The notes beneath the pieces were generated by a model, which was given only the letters and a program-made list of their open reading frames with translations, searched no databases and was not told where the DNA came from. A stretch of 64,000 nt of DNA from assembly GCF_001534665.1 (NCBI RefSeq), contig NZ_CP013920.1, forward strand, positions 496,001 to 560,000. The letters are read 5' to 3'. This stretch comes from Candidatus Arsenophonus lipoptenae (GTDB lineage: Bacteria; Pseudomonadota; Gammaproteobacteria; Enterobacterales; Enterobacteriaceae). Below, piece by piece: positions 44,833 to 55,843 of the stretch. Position numbers and translations under genes: made by a program. Numbering within the stretch: position 1 is the first letter of the stretch; every line of letters begins with the position of its first letter.

Positions 44833-45503
44833 TTTATATTCCATATTTCAAAAATGTAATTTAAGTAGATGGATTAATAAATTATTAATGTTTAATGATA
44901 TAATATTTCCATATTTAATTATCAATATCTTGCTTATAATATAATGTTTAAAAATAAATATATTGACTTTTATTAAGATTAAATGGGACAATAATTATTG
45001 TTAATTTTTTAATTTTAATTAAGAAATAAAAATTAATATTCATAAAATAATATTAATAATATATTTATATTTTTAAATAAAATTTTTGCTAAATATTTAG
45101 TATATTTAAAAAGCATTTTCAAATATAAACGAATTTAACATATTATATAGTAAAAATTACAAGTATTATTTAAAATAACATATTAGTAATAATGTTATCA
45201 TAAAGATATTAAATAATAGAATCTTTTGATTTTATAATAGTATTTTACAATTTTATTAATTTATAAAATAAATTTTTATAATTAAAAAATTATTTACTTC
45301 TTTAGTACTTCAATATTTATTGAATCAATTTTAACTTAGTAATAGTTATACATCAAATTCATATTATATTTTTAAAAATTAGCAAGTTATAGTAAAAATT
45401 ATATAGAATAATTCATTCTATATTGTAAAGTATTATTTTTAATTTATATCATTAGATAGGTTTTAGTTAATTAATTTATATATATTATATATAGAGTAAT
45501 ATT
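44833..45503. other. Divergent spacer kdsD-ibaG (mla genes absent)
   Basis: About 670 A/T-rich bases. E. coli has mlaF-mlaE-mlaD-mlaC-mlaB between kdsD and ibaG; no fragment of them is visible. It must contain the promoters for both directions. No RNA gene seen. Confidence 0.5.
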
Positions 45504-45758
45504 ATGGATAAAAATGAAATAAAACAAATTTTAATAAAACAATTAAAATTAAATAAAGTATTTGTTAATGGTAATGGTAATAATTTTCAAATAATTGCTA
45601 TTGATGATATGTTTATAGGTAAAAGTAGAATTGAAAAACAACAAATCATTTATAGACCATTAATGGAATATATTATAGATAATCGAATCCATGCGTTATC
45701 AATAAAAACATATACATCATTAGAATGGATAAAAGATCATAAATTAAATGTTTTGTAA
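45504..45758 (+). CDS. ibaG: BolA-family iron-sulfur/acid stress protein IbaG
   Basis: 84 residues, the E. coli IbaG (YrbA) length. A small BolA-like protein that pairs with monothiol glutaredoxins in Fe-S traffic. The BolA fold residues are visible: FVNGNGNNFQIIAIDDMFIGKSRIEKQQIIYRPLMEYIIDNRIHALSIKTYTSLEW, including the conserved His in NRIHALSIK. Start ATG at 45504. It is 52 bases upstream of murA, the same arrangement as in E. coli. Confidence 0.95.
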   Translation: MDKNEIKQILIKQLKLNKVFVNGNGNNFQIIAIDDMFIGKSRIEKQQIIYRPLMEYIIDNRIHALSIKTYTSLEWIKDHKLNVL

Positions 45759-45807
45759 AAATATAACTTATTCATGAGTAATATAACTTTTAATCATAGA
45801 GAATTAA

Positions 45808-47076
<1,269 letters not shown>

Positions 47077-47358
47077 TCTATTTGTTTTATAAAAATAAAA
47101 TTTATAATAATAATCAATTTAATTTATATTAATAAATTATAAAATAGTGAATTTAAATGCACTAAGCAATTTTAATATTGTGTGTAATGAAATAATAACT
47201 AATTTTAAAAATTATTAATTTGATTATATAAAGTTAGCAGTTTTAACTAAAATATTTCTATTAAAGAATAAGAAAGAAATTTATTTTTTTAACTTATAGT
47301 TAATAAGTAACTTAAAACGTAAATAAAATAATAGCAGTAACTATTTTTTATTATTAAA
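47077..47358. other. Convergent spacer murA-degQ
   Basis: 282 bases between converging genes. A short dyad, TTAACT-TAT-AGTTAA, lies at about 47290-47304, but on neither strand is it followed by a proper T-run, so termination is not claimed. In E. coli mdh and argR lie nearby; they are absent. Confidence 0.4.
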
Positions 47359-48786
47359 TTAATTAAATATATTATTACCACGCAGTAATAAATAAATATT
47401 TTGATCTCCTCGCAATATATTTAATGCTAAAGCAGTAGGTTTAGTTTTAATAATTTTGCGCAACTGATTTATATTCTCTATACGTTGTTCATTTGCACTG
47501 ATGATAAGATCACCTTTTATTAAACCAAAAGTTGCTGCAGGTGAATTGGATAAAACGCTTTCTACTTTTACACCTTTAGTACCATTAATAATACTATTAC
47601 TTAAAGTAGCACCCATTAGTGAAGCAGTTAAAATTTCAGCTTTTGTACTATTAGATTCACTATCTTCTAATATAACTTTTACTGTTATTTGTCTGCCTTT
47701 ACGAAGTAAACCTATGTCAATTGGTTTACCAATTTCACTAGTACCAATTTTTGCTCTTAACTCTGCAAAACTATTAATATACTTATTATTAATTGAAATT
47801 AAAACATCTCCAGGTTGGATACCTGCTTTAGCAGCTGCAGAATTTGGAATTACTTCACTAACAAATGCTCCTTTTTGTGCATCAATATTTAATGCTTTAG
47901 CTACATCAGAAGTCATTTCAGTTCCTTTTATTCCCAATAATCCACGTTTTACTATACCATATTTAATAATTTGATCACTAAGCGATTTTGCCATATTTGC
48001 TGGAATTGCAAATCCAATTCCAATATTACCACCTCCAGGAGCTAAAATAGCAGTGTTAATGCCTATAAGTTCTCCATTTAGATTAACTAATGCACCACCT
48101 GAATTACCTCTATTAATAGAAGCATCTGTTTGAATAAAATTTTCTAAACCTTCTATATTTAAACCACTACGCCCTAATGCAGAAATAATCCCAGATGTCG
48201 CCGTTTGCCCTAATCCAAAAGGGTTACCAACTGCAATTGCAAAATCACCTACTCGTAGTTTATCTGAATCTGCTATTGTTATAGTTTTTAGATTTAATTT
48301 TTTTAGGTTTGCTGTACTAGAATCTTTTATTTGTAAAAGTGCTATATCTGTTTGAGGATCCTTGCCTATTAATTTAACATCAATTTCTCTACCATCATTA
48401 AGTTGAATATGTATTTTATCTGCATTATCAATTACATGATTATTAGTTATAATATAACCTTTTTCAGCATTAATAATAACTCCAGAACCTAATCCTTCAA
48501 AAGGGCGAATACTTTGTTGTTGTGAAGGAAAATTTGGGCCAAAAAAGAATTTAAATTCTTCTGGTAACTGTTGATTTTGAATACGTGTTCCAGATACACG
48601 AATACTAACTACAGCAGGAAGTACTTTTTCTAACATAGGAGCTAAGCTATATAATTCTTGATTTTGATTATTAGAAAAATTTGTTGATGGGATTGATGCA
48701 GAATAACTTATTGTAAGTATATTTATGAAAAAAAGAATAATACTTATAGTTAACATAGTTAAAAATTGTTTTTTTATTTTTATCAT
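47359..48786 (-). CDS. degQ: Periplasmic serine endoprotease DegQ
   Basis: 475 residues, slightly longer than E. coli DegQ (455). HtrA-family protease/chaperone in the periplasm. A signal anchor covers about residues 8-30. The catalytic triad is His117 (ITNNHVID), Asp147 (QTDIALLQ) and Ser229 (RGNSGGALV). Two PDZ domains follow, about residues 280-370 and 385-470. The Q-linker found in DegP is short, and the segment SLAPMLEKVLPAVVSIRVSG with FKFFFGPN matches DegQ, so degQ is preferred over degP. Location next to rplM-rpsI matches the E. coli degQ position. Probably the main periplasmic protease here. Confidence 0.94.
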   Translation of the reverse strand: MIKIKKQFLTMLTISIILFFINILTISYSASIPSTNFSNNQNQELYSLAPMLEKVLPAVVSIRVSGTRIQNQQLPEEFKFFFGPNFPSQQQSIRPFEGLGSGVIINAEKGYIITNNHVIDNADKIHIQLNDGREIDVKLIGKDPQTDIALLQIKDSSTANLKKLNLKTITIADSDKLRVGDFAIAVGNPFGLGQTATSGIISALGRSGLNIEGLENFIQTDASINRGNSGGALVNLNGELIGINTAILAPGGGNIGIGFAIPANMAKSLSDQIIKYGIVKRGLLGIKGTEMTSDVAKALNIDAQKGAFVSEVIPNSAAAKAGIQPGDVLISINNKYINSFAELRAKIGTSEIGKPIDIGLLRKGRQITVKVILEDSESNSTKAEILTASLMGATLSNSIINGTKGVKVESVLSNSPAATFGLIKGDLIISANEQRIENINQLRKIIKTKPTALALNILRGDQNIYLLLRGNNIFN

Positions 48787-49487
48787 GAATTCAATTCTCT
48801 TATATACCTTATACAGAGTTTAAAGTGATTTAATTTTTTAGATATAAAGTATATTAGCAGTTTTTTAGAAAATTAAAATGATTATGAATAACTTATTTAA
48901 GTAATAATAGTAAATATCTTATTATATAAGATAACAATATTTATTATTCTTTTATAATTATTTATATTTAATAATAGTATATAGTTGTATTATTAATTGA
49001 TTTTGATTTAAAAAATTTTAGTAACCACGTTTTCATTAAATTTAAAATGTATTTTTATTATAATATTCAGAATGAAAACAATTTTTTAAATTAGTTATTA
49101 ATATTAACAATATTATGTATTTAGAAACTAATACAGTATTACATTATATGTATTACTAATAATTTTTAAAATATCCAAAATTATAATTAGATAATTAATT
49201 ATTTTTAATAAAAGATATTGTATATTAATAGTTAAAGTTAAGTGTTGATAACAATAAAAATAGATTTTATAACTATTGAAATTAATTCAGTATTTTTTTA
49301 TTTTAAATATATTAATTTAATATGCTAACTTAGATTTTTAAAAAATTGAGATTTTATTTTTTTAAATTAATATATGACTTAATGTTAGTTTTATATTAAA
49401 GATATTTTTACTTGATAATTATGAATCAAGTTTAACGATAAATTTATATTATAAAAAAAATATATATTTATTATTCATAATATAAAT

Positions 49488-49528
49488 GCTGATATTATAA
49501 TATATGATTGCATTATATCAATATCAGC
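49488..49528. repeat. Inverted repeat with nine-base perfect arms
   Basis: GCTGATATT (49488-49496) pairs with AATATCAGC (49520-49528). The loop region can extend the stem with bulges. The arms contain G-C pairs, unusual in this spacer. It is followed by TTTATAATT, not a full T-run. Confidence 0.75.
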
Positions 49529-49755
49529 TTTATAATTAAAATTATTAATTATAAAAAATAATAAATCATTATAAATGATATCTTTATAATTACATAACAA
49601 CAACTTAAGTATAATAAAATATATTTTAATATAAAAGCTTAAATTGATATTTTTAAAATATATTATTATTGTTATTAATACCATTTCATTATATTTAAGT
49701 GTAATGTATTATAGTTGAATGGTATGATAATTAATTATCAAGTTGTAAGTTGTAA

Positions 49756-49799
49756 TTATAATTTAATATAATAAAATTTATAATTTAATATAATAAAAT
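49756..49799. repeat. Perfect 22-bp tandem duplication upstream of rplM
   Basis: Two adjacent identical 22-base units, 49756-49777 and 49778-49799, beginning TTATAATTTAATATAATAAA. Just before, a seven-base unit (AAGTTGT) is also doubled at about 49739-49754. Looks like slipped-strand duplication about 140 bases before the rplM start. Confidence 0.85.
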
Positions 49800-49940
49800 T
49801 TTTTATTAAGTATTTTTGTATTAAACACTGTTATTTTTGTTGATTTATAATAACAGAAATTAATATAATATTTAATTATAAATATAAAATTATTTTAATA
49901 TAAATTATTTTTCTAAAATTTTAAAATATGGATAAGATGA

Positions 49941-50369
49941 ATGAAAACTTTTACAGTTAAATCAGAAATCGTAAACCGTAACTGGTTCGTTGTTGATGCA
50001 TATGGAAAAACTTTAGGAAGACTAGCAACTCAGATTGCTCGTATTTTACAGGGTAAACATAAAGTGGAATATACTCCACATGTGGATATTGGTGATTATA
50101 TAATTGTTATTAATATAAATAATATTTTTCTTTCTGGTAATAAACGTAAGAGTAAAATATACTACCGTTATACTGGTTATACAGGTGGTATAAAACAGAT
50201 AAGTTTTGAAAAAATGATTACAGATAATCCTGAACGTGTAATTGAAATTGCTGTAAAGGGTATGTTACCTAAAGGATCTCTTGGTCGTGCTATGTATCGC
50301 AAAATGAAAGTTTATCAGGGTAGTGATCATAATCACGCGGCACAGCAACCGCAATTTCTTGACATTTAA
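49941..50369 (+). CDS. rplM: Large ribosomal subunit protein uL13
   Basis: 142 residues, the E. coli length. An early-assembling 50S protein. [58 protein letters not shown] and [46 protein letters not shown] match E. coli closely. The start ATG is at 49941. Followed after 19 bases by rpsI, the usual L13-S9 operon. In E. coli L13 represses its own operon through the leader mRNA; no structured leader is evident here. Confidence 0.98.
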   Translation: MKTFTVKSEIVNRNWFVVDAYGKTLGRLATQIARILQGKHKVEYTPHVDIGDYIIVININNIFLSGNKRKSKIYYRYTGYTGGIKQISFEKMITDNPERVIEIAVKGMLPKGSLGRAMYRKMKVYQGSDHNHAAQQPQFLDI

Positions 50370-50388
50370 TATGTATGGATATAGTATA

Positions 50389-50781
50389 ATGGCTGAAAAT
50401 CAATACTACGGTACCGGTCGCCGTAAAAGTTCTTCTGCACGTGTATTCATGAAAGCAGGTAAGGGTAATATTACCATTAATAAACTTAGTTTAGAGGAGT
50501 ATTTTTGTCGAAAAACAGCTCGTATGGTTGTTCTTCAACCATTAGAATTAGTAAATTTATTGCAAAAAATGGATTTATACATAACTGTTAAAGGTGGAGG
50601 GATTTCTGGTCAGGCAGGAGCTATCCGACATGGTATTACTCGTGCTTTGATTGAATATGATAACACTTTGCGTTCTTTATTACGTACAGCTGGATTTGTT
50701 ACCCGTGATAGCCGTTCTGTTGAACGTAAAAAAGTAGGTAGACGTAAAGCTCGTCGACGTCCACAATATTCTAAACGTTAA
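50389..50781 (+). CDS. rpsI: Small ribosomal subunit protein uS9
   Basis: 130 residues, the E. coli length. S9 reaches the P-site tRNA with its C-terminal KR tail. [20 protein letters not shown] at the N terminus, [24 protein letters not shown] in the core, and the end RRPQYSKR with the universally conserved terminal Arg. A longer reading frame starts at 50323 inside rplM; the ATG at 50389 gives the exact family N terminus and is used. Confidence 0.98.
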   Translation: MAENQYYGTGRRKSSSARVFMKAGKGNITINKLSLEEYFCRKTARMVVLQPLELVNLLQKMDLYITVKGGGISGQAGAIRHGITRALIEYDNTLRSLLRTAGFVTRDSRSVERKKVGRRKARRRPQYSKR

Positions 50782-50785
50782 TTAA

Positions 50786-50818
50786 TTATTAGCAATAATA
50801 CGCTAAATAACTATTTTT
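50786..50818 (+). terminator. Candidate terminator of rplM-rpsI
   Basis: TTATTAGC (50786-50793) pairs with GCTAAATAA (50802-50810), one base bulged, around an eight-base loop. It is followed by CTATTTTTTA and then AGTTTT. The stem has two G-C pairs at the loop side, stronger than most of the spacer. It starts five bases after the rpsI stop. Confidence 0.5.
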
Positions 50819-51036
50819 TAGTTTTAATATATTATAGTTATTAAATAACTTTTTAAATTTATTATTAGCGTCAAAATTTTTTAGTAAAAATATATATTTT
50901 ATTTAATATTAATTTATACATTTTAATTTAAACTAAGTTACTTTGGTTTACATAAACTTTAAAACATACAAAATTGCCAAAATTGGTTATATGATGTTGA
51001 TATTTTTATTTTTGTAAAAAATTTTGGAGGTTTTTC

Positions 51037-51669
51037 ATGACTGTCGCTGCTAATAAACGTTCAGTAATGACACTGTTTTCTGGCCAAACTGATATCTTTA
51101 GCCATCAAGTTAGAATTGTATTGGCAGAAAAGGGAGTGAGTGTCGAAATTGAGAATGTAGAAGCAAGTCATTTACCTAAAGATTTGATTGATCTAAATCC
51201 CTATAAAACCATACCTACATTAGTTGATAGAGAATTAACATTATACGATTCACGTGTTGTTATGGAATATCTTGAGGAACGGTTTCCTCATCCATCGTTA
51301 ATGCCAGTTTATCCTGTAGCTCGTGGTAGCAATCGTTTGATGATACATAGAATAGAAAAAGATTGGTATTCTTTGACATATAAGATTAAAAATAAAGATC
51401 CTCAAGCTAACGATGCTCGTAAGAAGTTAAAAGATGAATTGATATCAATATCAGCAATTTTTAAAGAAATGCCATTTTTTATGAGTGAAGAATTTAGTTT
51501 AGTTGATTGTTATTTAGCACCACTTTTATGGCGTTTGCCGTATTGGCATGTACACATACCAAAAGTAAAAGAAACTGAGGGTATTTATTCTTATATGGAA
51601 CGTGTATTTGAAAGAAATTCTTTTCTTGCATCGTTAACTGATGCAGAGCGCGATATGCGCATAGGTTAA
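51037..51669 (+). CDS. sspA: Stringent starvation protein A
   Basis: 210 residues, E. coli SspA 212. Glutathione S-transferase-fold protein that binds RNA polymerase and aids stress transcription in E. coli. Family segments: RSVMTLFSGQTDIFSHQVRIVLAEKGVSVEIENVE, DLNPYKTIPTLVDRELTLYDSRVVMEYLEERFPHPSLMPVYPVARG and FKEMPFFMSEEFSLVDCYLAPLLWRLPYW. The GST active-site residue is absent, as in all SspA. A strong GGAGG site precedes the ATG. In E. coli sspB follows; here it is missing. Confidence 0.96.
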   Translation: MTVAANKRSVMTLFSGQTDIFSHQVRIVLAEKGVSVEIENVEASHLPKDLIDLNPYKTIPTLVDRELTLYDSRVVMEYLEERFPHPSLMPVYPVARGSNRLMIHRIEKDWYSLTYKIKNKDPQANDARKKLKDELISISAIFKEMPFFMSEEFSLVDCYLAPLLWRLPYWHVHIPKVKETEGIYSYMERVFERNSFLASLTDAERDMRIG

Positions 51670-52033
51670 ATATAAATTAGCAAATAAAGGGTTACAATAA
51701 TTTTACTATATAATTATAGAAGTAATCATAAAACTTCAATAAAATTTGTAAACAATATTACAGAGAAATATTGAATTTCACTGTAATTTTACTTAAAAGA
51801 ATTTTTATTACATCTATCTAATATAAAGACAGATATAAAATTGCATGCATACATAATTACATGTATACATATTGAGTATGTATAAGAGAAAAAATTTGCT
51901 AGATAAATTTTAAATTTAAATATTCTTTTATTATGAAATATATTTTATTTTAATTTATTTTTTATAGTTAGTTTAACTAGCAGTATTATTAAATAAATAA
52001 TAAATTGTATAAACATTAACATTAAGCTATATC
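51670..52033. other. Convergent spacer sspA-dolP (sspB absent)
   Basis: 364 bases with no trace of sspB. It holds a cluster of GTAT/ATAC inverted repeats around 51845-51884; the perfect one is listed separately. Confidence 0.45.
51864..51884. repeat. Perfect short inverted repeat in convergent spacer
   Basis: TATACATA (51864-51871) pairs perfectly with TATGTATA (51877-51884) around a TTGAG loop. Another half, ATACAT-AATTAC-ATGTAT (51850-51867), overlaps it, giving two mutually exclusive hairpins. Followed on the plus strand by AGAGAAAAAATTT rather than a T-run. Confidence 0.6.
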
Positions 52034-52609
52034 TTAATTAAGATAGCTAAATGCTGTAACAACTCGTTTAACGCCATAGATTTTACTAGCAATTTTTGCT
52101 GCTATTTTTCCTTCTTGTTTAGGTAAAATACCTAGTAAGAAAACTTCCCCATCTTCTGTAAGAACTTTAATAGAAGATGATTGAATAGAATCATTAATAA
52201 AAATAAGCATTTTTACTTTGGTTGTTATCCATGTATCTTTAATAGCAGTATAAAGATTAATAGGCATTTTTTGATGTATTTCATTATAAACGTTTTTAAC
52301 TCCTATTATTTTTGTAGCTATTTTTTTTGCTCTTTCAGCTAAAGTAAAATCATCTGTTTGTCCTATAAGTAATATATTGCCTGAATAAGCAGTAACAATA
52401 ATACGCGCATGATGTCTAATGTACTGATCTTTATTAATAACAGAATTTACTTGCGCTTCTAATGTTATATCATTAGCTTGTTGATTTATACTTCTTGGAT
52501 CAGTAGCACTTTTTGTAATAAGTGCTACTGATCCAATTATAAAAGCACCAAAGCATCCTTGTAATAAAAAAATACTATATATCATGGTAATAATAGGAAA
52601 AATTTTCAT
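52034..52609 (-). CDS. dolP: Outer-membrane lipoprotein DolP (dual BON domain)
   Basis: 191 residues, identical in length to E. coli DolP (YraP). An outer-membrane lipoprotein with two BON domains that preserves outer-membrane integrity. The lipobox is SIFLLQGC with the lipidated Cys at residue 19. The first BON domain covers about residues 47-115 (VNSVINKDQYIRHHARIIVTAYSGNILLIGQ), the second about 118-190 (TWITTKVKMLIFI...VKVLTEDGEVFLLGILPKQEGK..GVKRVVTAFSYL). A DPRS/DxR segment before BON1 matches the family. The ATG complementary to 52607-52609 gives the signal peptide. Confidence 0.95.
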   Translation of the reverse strand: MKIFPIITMIYSIFLLQGCFGAFIIGSVALITKSATDPRSINQQANDITLEAQVNSVINKDQYIRHHARIIVTAYSGNILLIGQTDDFTLAERAKKIATKIIGVKNVYNEIHQKMPINLYTAIKDTWITTKVKMLIFINDSIQSSSIKVLTEDGEVFLLGILPKQEGKIAAKIASKIYGVKRVVTAFSYLN

Positions 52610-53123
52610 TATTACTCCTTAATTATATTTTTTATAAAATAATTTTGATTATAAATTATAAGTTTTATGTAATTATCATAAAAAAACAAGTAATTTTACT
52701 ATATTAATTGATTTTTAATTTTATTATTAATATACAATTACATTGTATATTAAATTGATAATATAAGGGTTATAAAATTTCTTAATTAAAATAAATATTA
52801 ATAATTAGAAATTTTATTTAAATGTTATTAATAAGATATTAAATATACTTAAGATTATTTATAATGGATTTTTATATAAATATTTTCTTTAAATTTTCAA
52901 ATTTTAATTAATTATAATTTTTTAGTTTATCTTTGATTGATATCAATAAAATATGGATTTCATAAATTTAAGCTATTTTTTTATAAAAAATTAATTATTT
53001 TTAAAAATGCAAAAAAAATTACATTTTTCTGTTATTGAAATAATATTGTTATTTTAAGTTGATAAAATATAATATTTTAAAAATTAATAAGTTATTTAAA
53101 ATAAATATTTAAGGTAAGAATTA
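52610..53123. other. Divergent spacer dolP-rsmI
   Basis: 514 bases of A/T spacer. E. coli has lpoA, yraN and diaA between rsmI and dolP; no fragment is readable. It contains the promoters of both genes. Confidence 0.45.
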
Positions 53124-53951
53124 ATGTTATATGTTGTACCAACACCTATTGGCAATTTAGATGATATAACCTTACGTGCATTAAAAGTGTTAAATGAAGT
53201 CGATCTTATTGCTGCAGAAGATACAAGACATACTAGTTTATTATTACGGCATTTTGATATCAACACTGGTATGATATCTTTACATATTCATAATGAACAT
53301 CAAAAAACATATCAAATAATTTCTCAAATAAAAGATGGAAAGAATATAGCATTAGTTTCTAACTCAGGAACACCTTTGATTAATGATCCAGGTTATTTTT
53401 TAGTAAAATATTGTAGGTTAGCTGGCATACGTGTCGTGCCTTTACCTGGTCCTTGTGCTGCAATCACAGCTCTTTCTTCATCAGGTTTAGCTGTAAATCG
53501 TTTTTGTTTTGAAGGATTTTTACCAGCAAAAAAGAAAAATAGACAGAGTCTACTACGTAAATTAATTGAGGAACCTAGAACACTTATTTTTTTTGAATCA
53601 CCACATCGTTTATTAGATACATTATTAGATATGGTATTTATTTTAGGTGTAGATCGTTATGTAGTATTAGCTAGAGAATTAACAAAAATATGGGAATCTA
53701 TTCATGGATTACCTGTTGGAGAATTACTTGAATGGATAAAGTTTAATAAAAATCGTTATCGTGGTGAAATAGTTTTAGTTGTTGAAGGATATAAAATATC
53801 AAAAAAAAATCATAAAGCTATTTCTAATGATGTAAAAAAAACATTAGCATTATTACAACAATCATTATCTTTTAAGCAGTCTATAGTTATTACAGCAAAA
53901 ATTTATGGAATAAAAAAAAATTATTTATATAAATATGCACTTGAACAATAA
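53124..53951 (+). CDS. rsmI: 16S rRNA (cytidine1402-2'-O)-methyltransferase
   Basis: 275 residues, E. coli RsmI 286. It 2'-O-methylates C1402 in the decoding centre. The tetrapyrrole-methylase fold is obvious: [40 protein letters not shown] at the N terminus, [36 protein letters not shown] and [16 protein letters not shown], then [13 protein letters not shown] and [13 protein letters not shown]. Start at 53124 gives the family beginning. Stands just upstream of rnpB. Confidence 0.96.
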   Translation: MLYVVPTPIGNLDDITLRALKVLNEVDLIAAEDTRHTSLLLRHFDINTGMISLHIHNEHQKTYQIISQIKDGKNIALVSNSGTPLINDPGYFLVKYCRLAGIRVVPLPGPCAAITALSSSGLAVNRFCFEGFLPAKKKNRQSLLRKLIEEPRTLIFFESPHRLLDTLLDMVFILGVDRYVVLARELTKIWESIHGLPVGELLEWIKFNKNRYRGEIVLVVEGYKISKKNHKAISNDVKKTLALLQQSLSFKQSIVITAKIYGIKKNYLYKYALEQ

Positions 53952-54035
53952 ATTATAATTTTTAAAAAATATTTAATTTTACATATCTTTAGATTTTAGA
54001 AATTTATATTAATTTAATTAAATTAATATATTTAT

Positions 54036-54413
54036 TAGAGTTAGCTAGACAACCGCTGCTTTACTATTATTAATAACAATTATACTTAGTAATAAAGGAG
54101 AGGAAAGTCCGGGCTCCATAGGGTAAGGTGCCAGATAACATCTGGGAGGTGTAAGCCTACGTTAATGCAACAGAAAATAAACCGCTAATATTATAAAAGT
54201 ATATGTAAGGGTGAAAAGGTGCGGTAAGAGCGCACCGCACAACTGGTAACAGTTTGTGGCAAGGTAAATGCCACCTGGAGCAAGGCCAAATAGGAGTTCA
54301 TATAATGTGGCCCGCATAGAACTCGGGTAGGCTGCTTGAGTCAATACGTAATTATTGATCTAGATGAATGGTTGTCCACGACAGAACCCGGCTTATAGGC
54401 TAACTCTAAAAGT
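54036..54413 (+). ncRNA. rnpB: RNase P RNA (M1 RNA), catalytic component
   Basis: About 378 bases, E. coli 377. RNase P RNA cleaves the 5' leader from tRNA precursors. Universal elements are visible: GGAGAGGAAAGTCCGGGCTC (P4/P5 strand and CR-I), ATAGGG, CAACAGAAA, AGGTGCGGTAAGAGCGCACC (P15/L15, with the GGTAA that binds the tRNA 3' end), GGAGCAAGGCCAAATAGG and ATGAATG...CCACGACAGAACCCGGCTTAT. The terminal P1 helix is AGAGTTAGC (54037-54045) with GCTAACTCT (54399-54407). The P3 region, GC-rich in E. coli, is largely A/T here. Ends are estimated to within a few bases. Confidence 0.96.
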
Positions 54414-54713
54414 TAAAAACTTTAATTAGTTAATATTCAGAGAATATATATGTAATTAATGAATATTTGTAAATAAAATTATTTACTTATTAATTATAAG
54501 TTGTAAATTTTTTATAATAAATAATTTTTATAAAAAAACAGAATTTATTCATTAATATTAGATAAATATTTAAGTATATATTTATATTAATTAATTTTAT
54601 GGTTGTTATTTGTTATAAAATTTATATTTATATACTTTATAATTTTAGAAAATTATCATACTTATTCTTAATAAGGATGACAAAAATATGAGTGAGATTT
54701 ATATTTTATATTT
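54414..54713. other. Spacer rnpB-yqjA
   Basis: 300 A/T-rich bases between rnpB and the end of yqjA. No gene visible. I see no clear terminator hairpin just after rnpB. Confidence 0.4.
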
Positions 54714-55379
54714 TTATGTATCATGATTTTTTAATCTTTTTTTTATTATTACTATCAATGTACCTATAAAACCAATAAAAAATAAAATAATTGGTAGCAG
54801 TACTAAGATGTTCATTATTTTTTTTTCATAATATTGAAAGAATAAACTATTACCAAATAGATAACCAAGAGTTGTTAAAATAAATACCCAAAGTAATCCA
54901 CTAATCCAATTAAAAAACTGAAAATATTTATTAGGAAATCCTGATAAACCAGCAATGATAGGTAATATTGACCTGATAAAAGCAAGAAACCGTCCAATAA
55001 TTAGTGCTGCTAAACCATAATTATGGAACAATCTATATGCTTGTTGTTGATAATGTTTTGGTAAATTAGATAACCAATATTTTACAAATTTATTATCTCC
55101 TAACCATTTTCCTTGTAGGTATGCTATCCAATAGCCTAAACTAGAACTTATAGTTAAAATAATTATTGTTAATGGATAATTCATGACACCTTTGGATATT
55201 AAAACACCAACTAAAATAAGTAAACTATCGCCAGGTAAAAAAGCTGCTGGTAATATTCCGTTTTCTAAAATTAATATTATAAACAATATTATATAAATAC
55301 TTAATGCTAATGAAGGATTCATTAGTATGTTATGATCTTGATTCCAAAGTGCAAAAAATAGTTCTTTAGTTGATTTCAT
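54714..55379 (-). CDS. yqjA: DedA-family inner-membrane protein YqjA
   Basis: 221 residues, E. coli YqjA 220. DedA proteins are polytopic membrane transporters implicated in membrane lipid recycling and proton-motive-force maintenance. Residues known to be essential in E. coli are kept: Glu in ILENGILPAAFLPGDSLL, Asp in that same PGDS, and two Args in LIIGRFLAFIRSILPIIAGLSG. Hydrophobic segments are near residues 27-50, 60-85, 120-145 (re-entrant), 160-185 and 190-212. Ends in a basic tail. The start ATG at 55377-55379 fits. Distinguished from YghB by similarity; both share activity in E. coli. Confidence 0.92.
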   Translation of the reverse strand: MKSTKELFFALWNQDHNILMNPSLALSIYIILFIILILENGILPAAFLPGDSLLILVGVLISKGVMNYPLTIIILTISSSLGYWIAYLQGKWLGDNKFVKYWLSNLPKHYQQQAYRLFHNYGLAALIIGRFLAFIRSILPIIAGLSGFPNKYFQFFNWISGLLWVFILTTLGYLFGNSLFFQYYEKKIMNILVLLPIILFFIGFIGTLIVIIKKRLKNHDT

Positions 55380-55843
55380 AAATTATTCCTTAGATACTAT
55401 TATCTTGTATTGATCAATTCATAATTAATTATTATCACCTGTTAAATTAATTTATTTTTAAGTATATTAAATATTAAATTTATTTGTAAATAATAGATTT
55501 TAATACTTTAATGGTTTTATGAAATTAAAAATCATTAAATCTTAAATAGTAAAATTATTAATTAAATAAATTTTGTTATTTGATATTTTTAATTAAAATT
55601 AAAAAATAATTAACAATGAGTTAGCTATATTTTTATTATATTATTATGTCGATCAGTAATCTTACTATATAAAATAATTATTTTATATTTTAAAAATATG
55701 TTTTTGATTTTATAAATATATTTTTGTTATTTAGTAGATAAATTTTATTAATATTAATTATTTTTAGTTGAAATATATAAAACTAAAATTAGTAATAATT
55801 ATTAAGTTTTTTTAAAAAAACATTTTTTATGTTAGGAGTTTAA
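55380..55843. other. Divergent spacer yqjA-alx
   Basis: 464 bases. In E. coli alx has a long pH/manganese-responsive leader; nothing comparable (GC-rich riboswitch stems) is visible here. A strong AGGAG site lies immediately ahead of alx. Confidence 0.45.

Larger units (their letters stand above)
48787..49940. other. Longest empty spacer, degQ-rplM
   Basis: 1154 bases, the largest gap. In E. coli zapE (yhcM) and zapG (yhcB) lie between degQ and rplM; no trace of either is readable. It contains a hairpin at 49488-49528 and a tandem duplication at 49756-49799 (separate entries). A 69-codon minus-strand frame at 49475-49684 is low-complexity Ile/Tyr/Asn-rich and not called a gene. Confidence 0.5.

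Noticed and set aside
47285-47310. TTAACT-TAT-AGTTAA dyad between murA and degQ considered as bidirectional terminator
   Set aside because: Stem of six A/T-rich pairs and T-runs on the wrong side for either gene.
49475-49684. 69-codon minus-strand reading frame in the degQ-rplM spacer
   Set aside because: Composition is almost only Ile, Tyr, Asn, Leu and Lys as expected by chance in A/T DNA; no ribosome-binding site, no known motif, and it covers a hairpin.
54162-54344. 60-codon minus-strand frame across the middle of rnpB
   Set aside because: The DNA is the conserved core of RNase P RNA; the frame is a shadow of the RNA gene.
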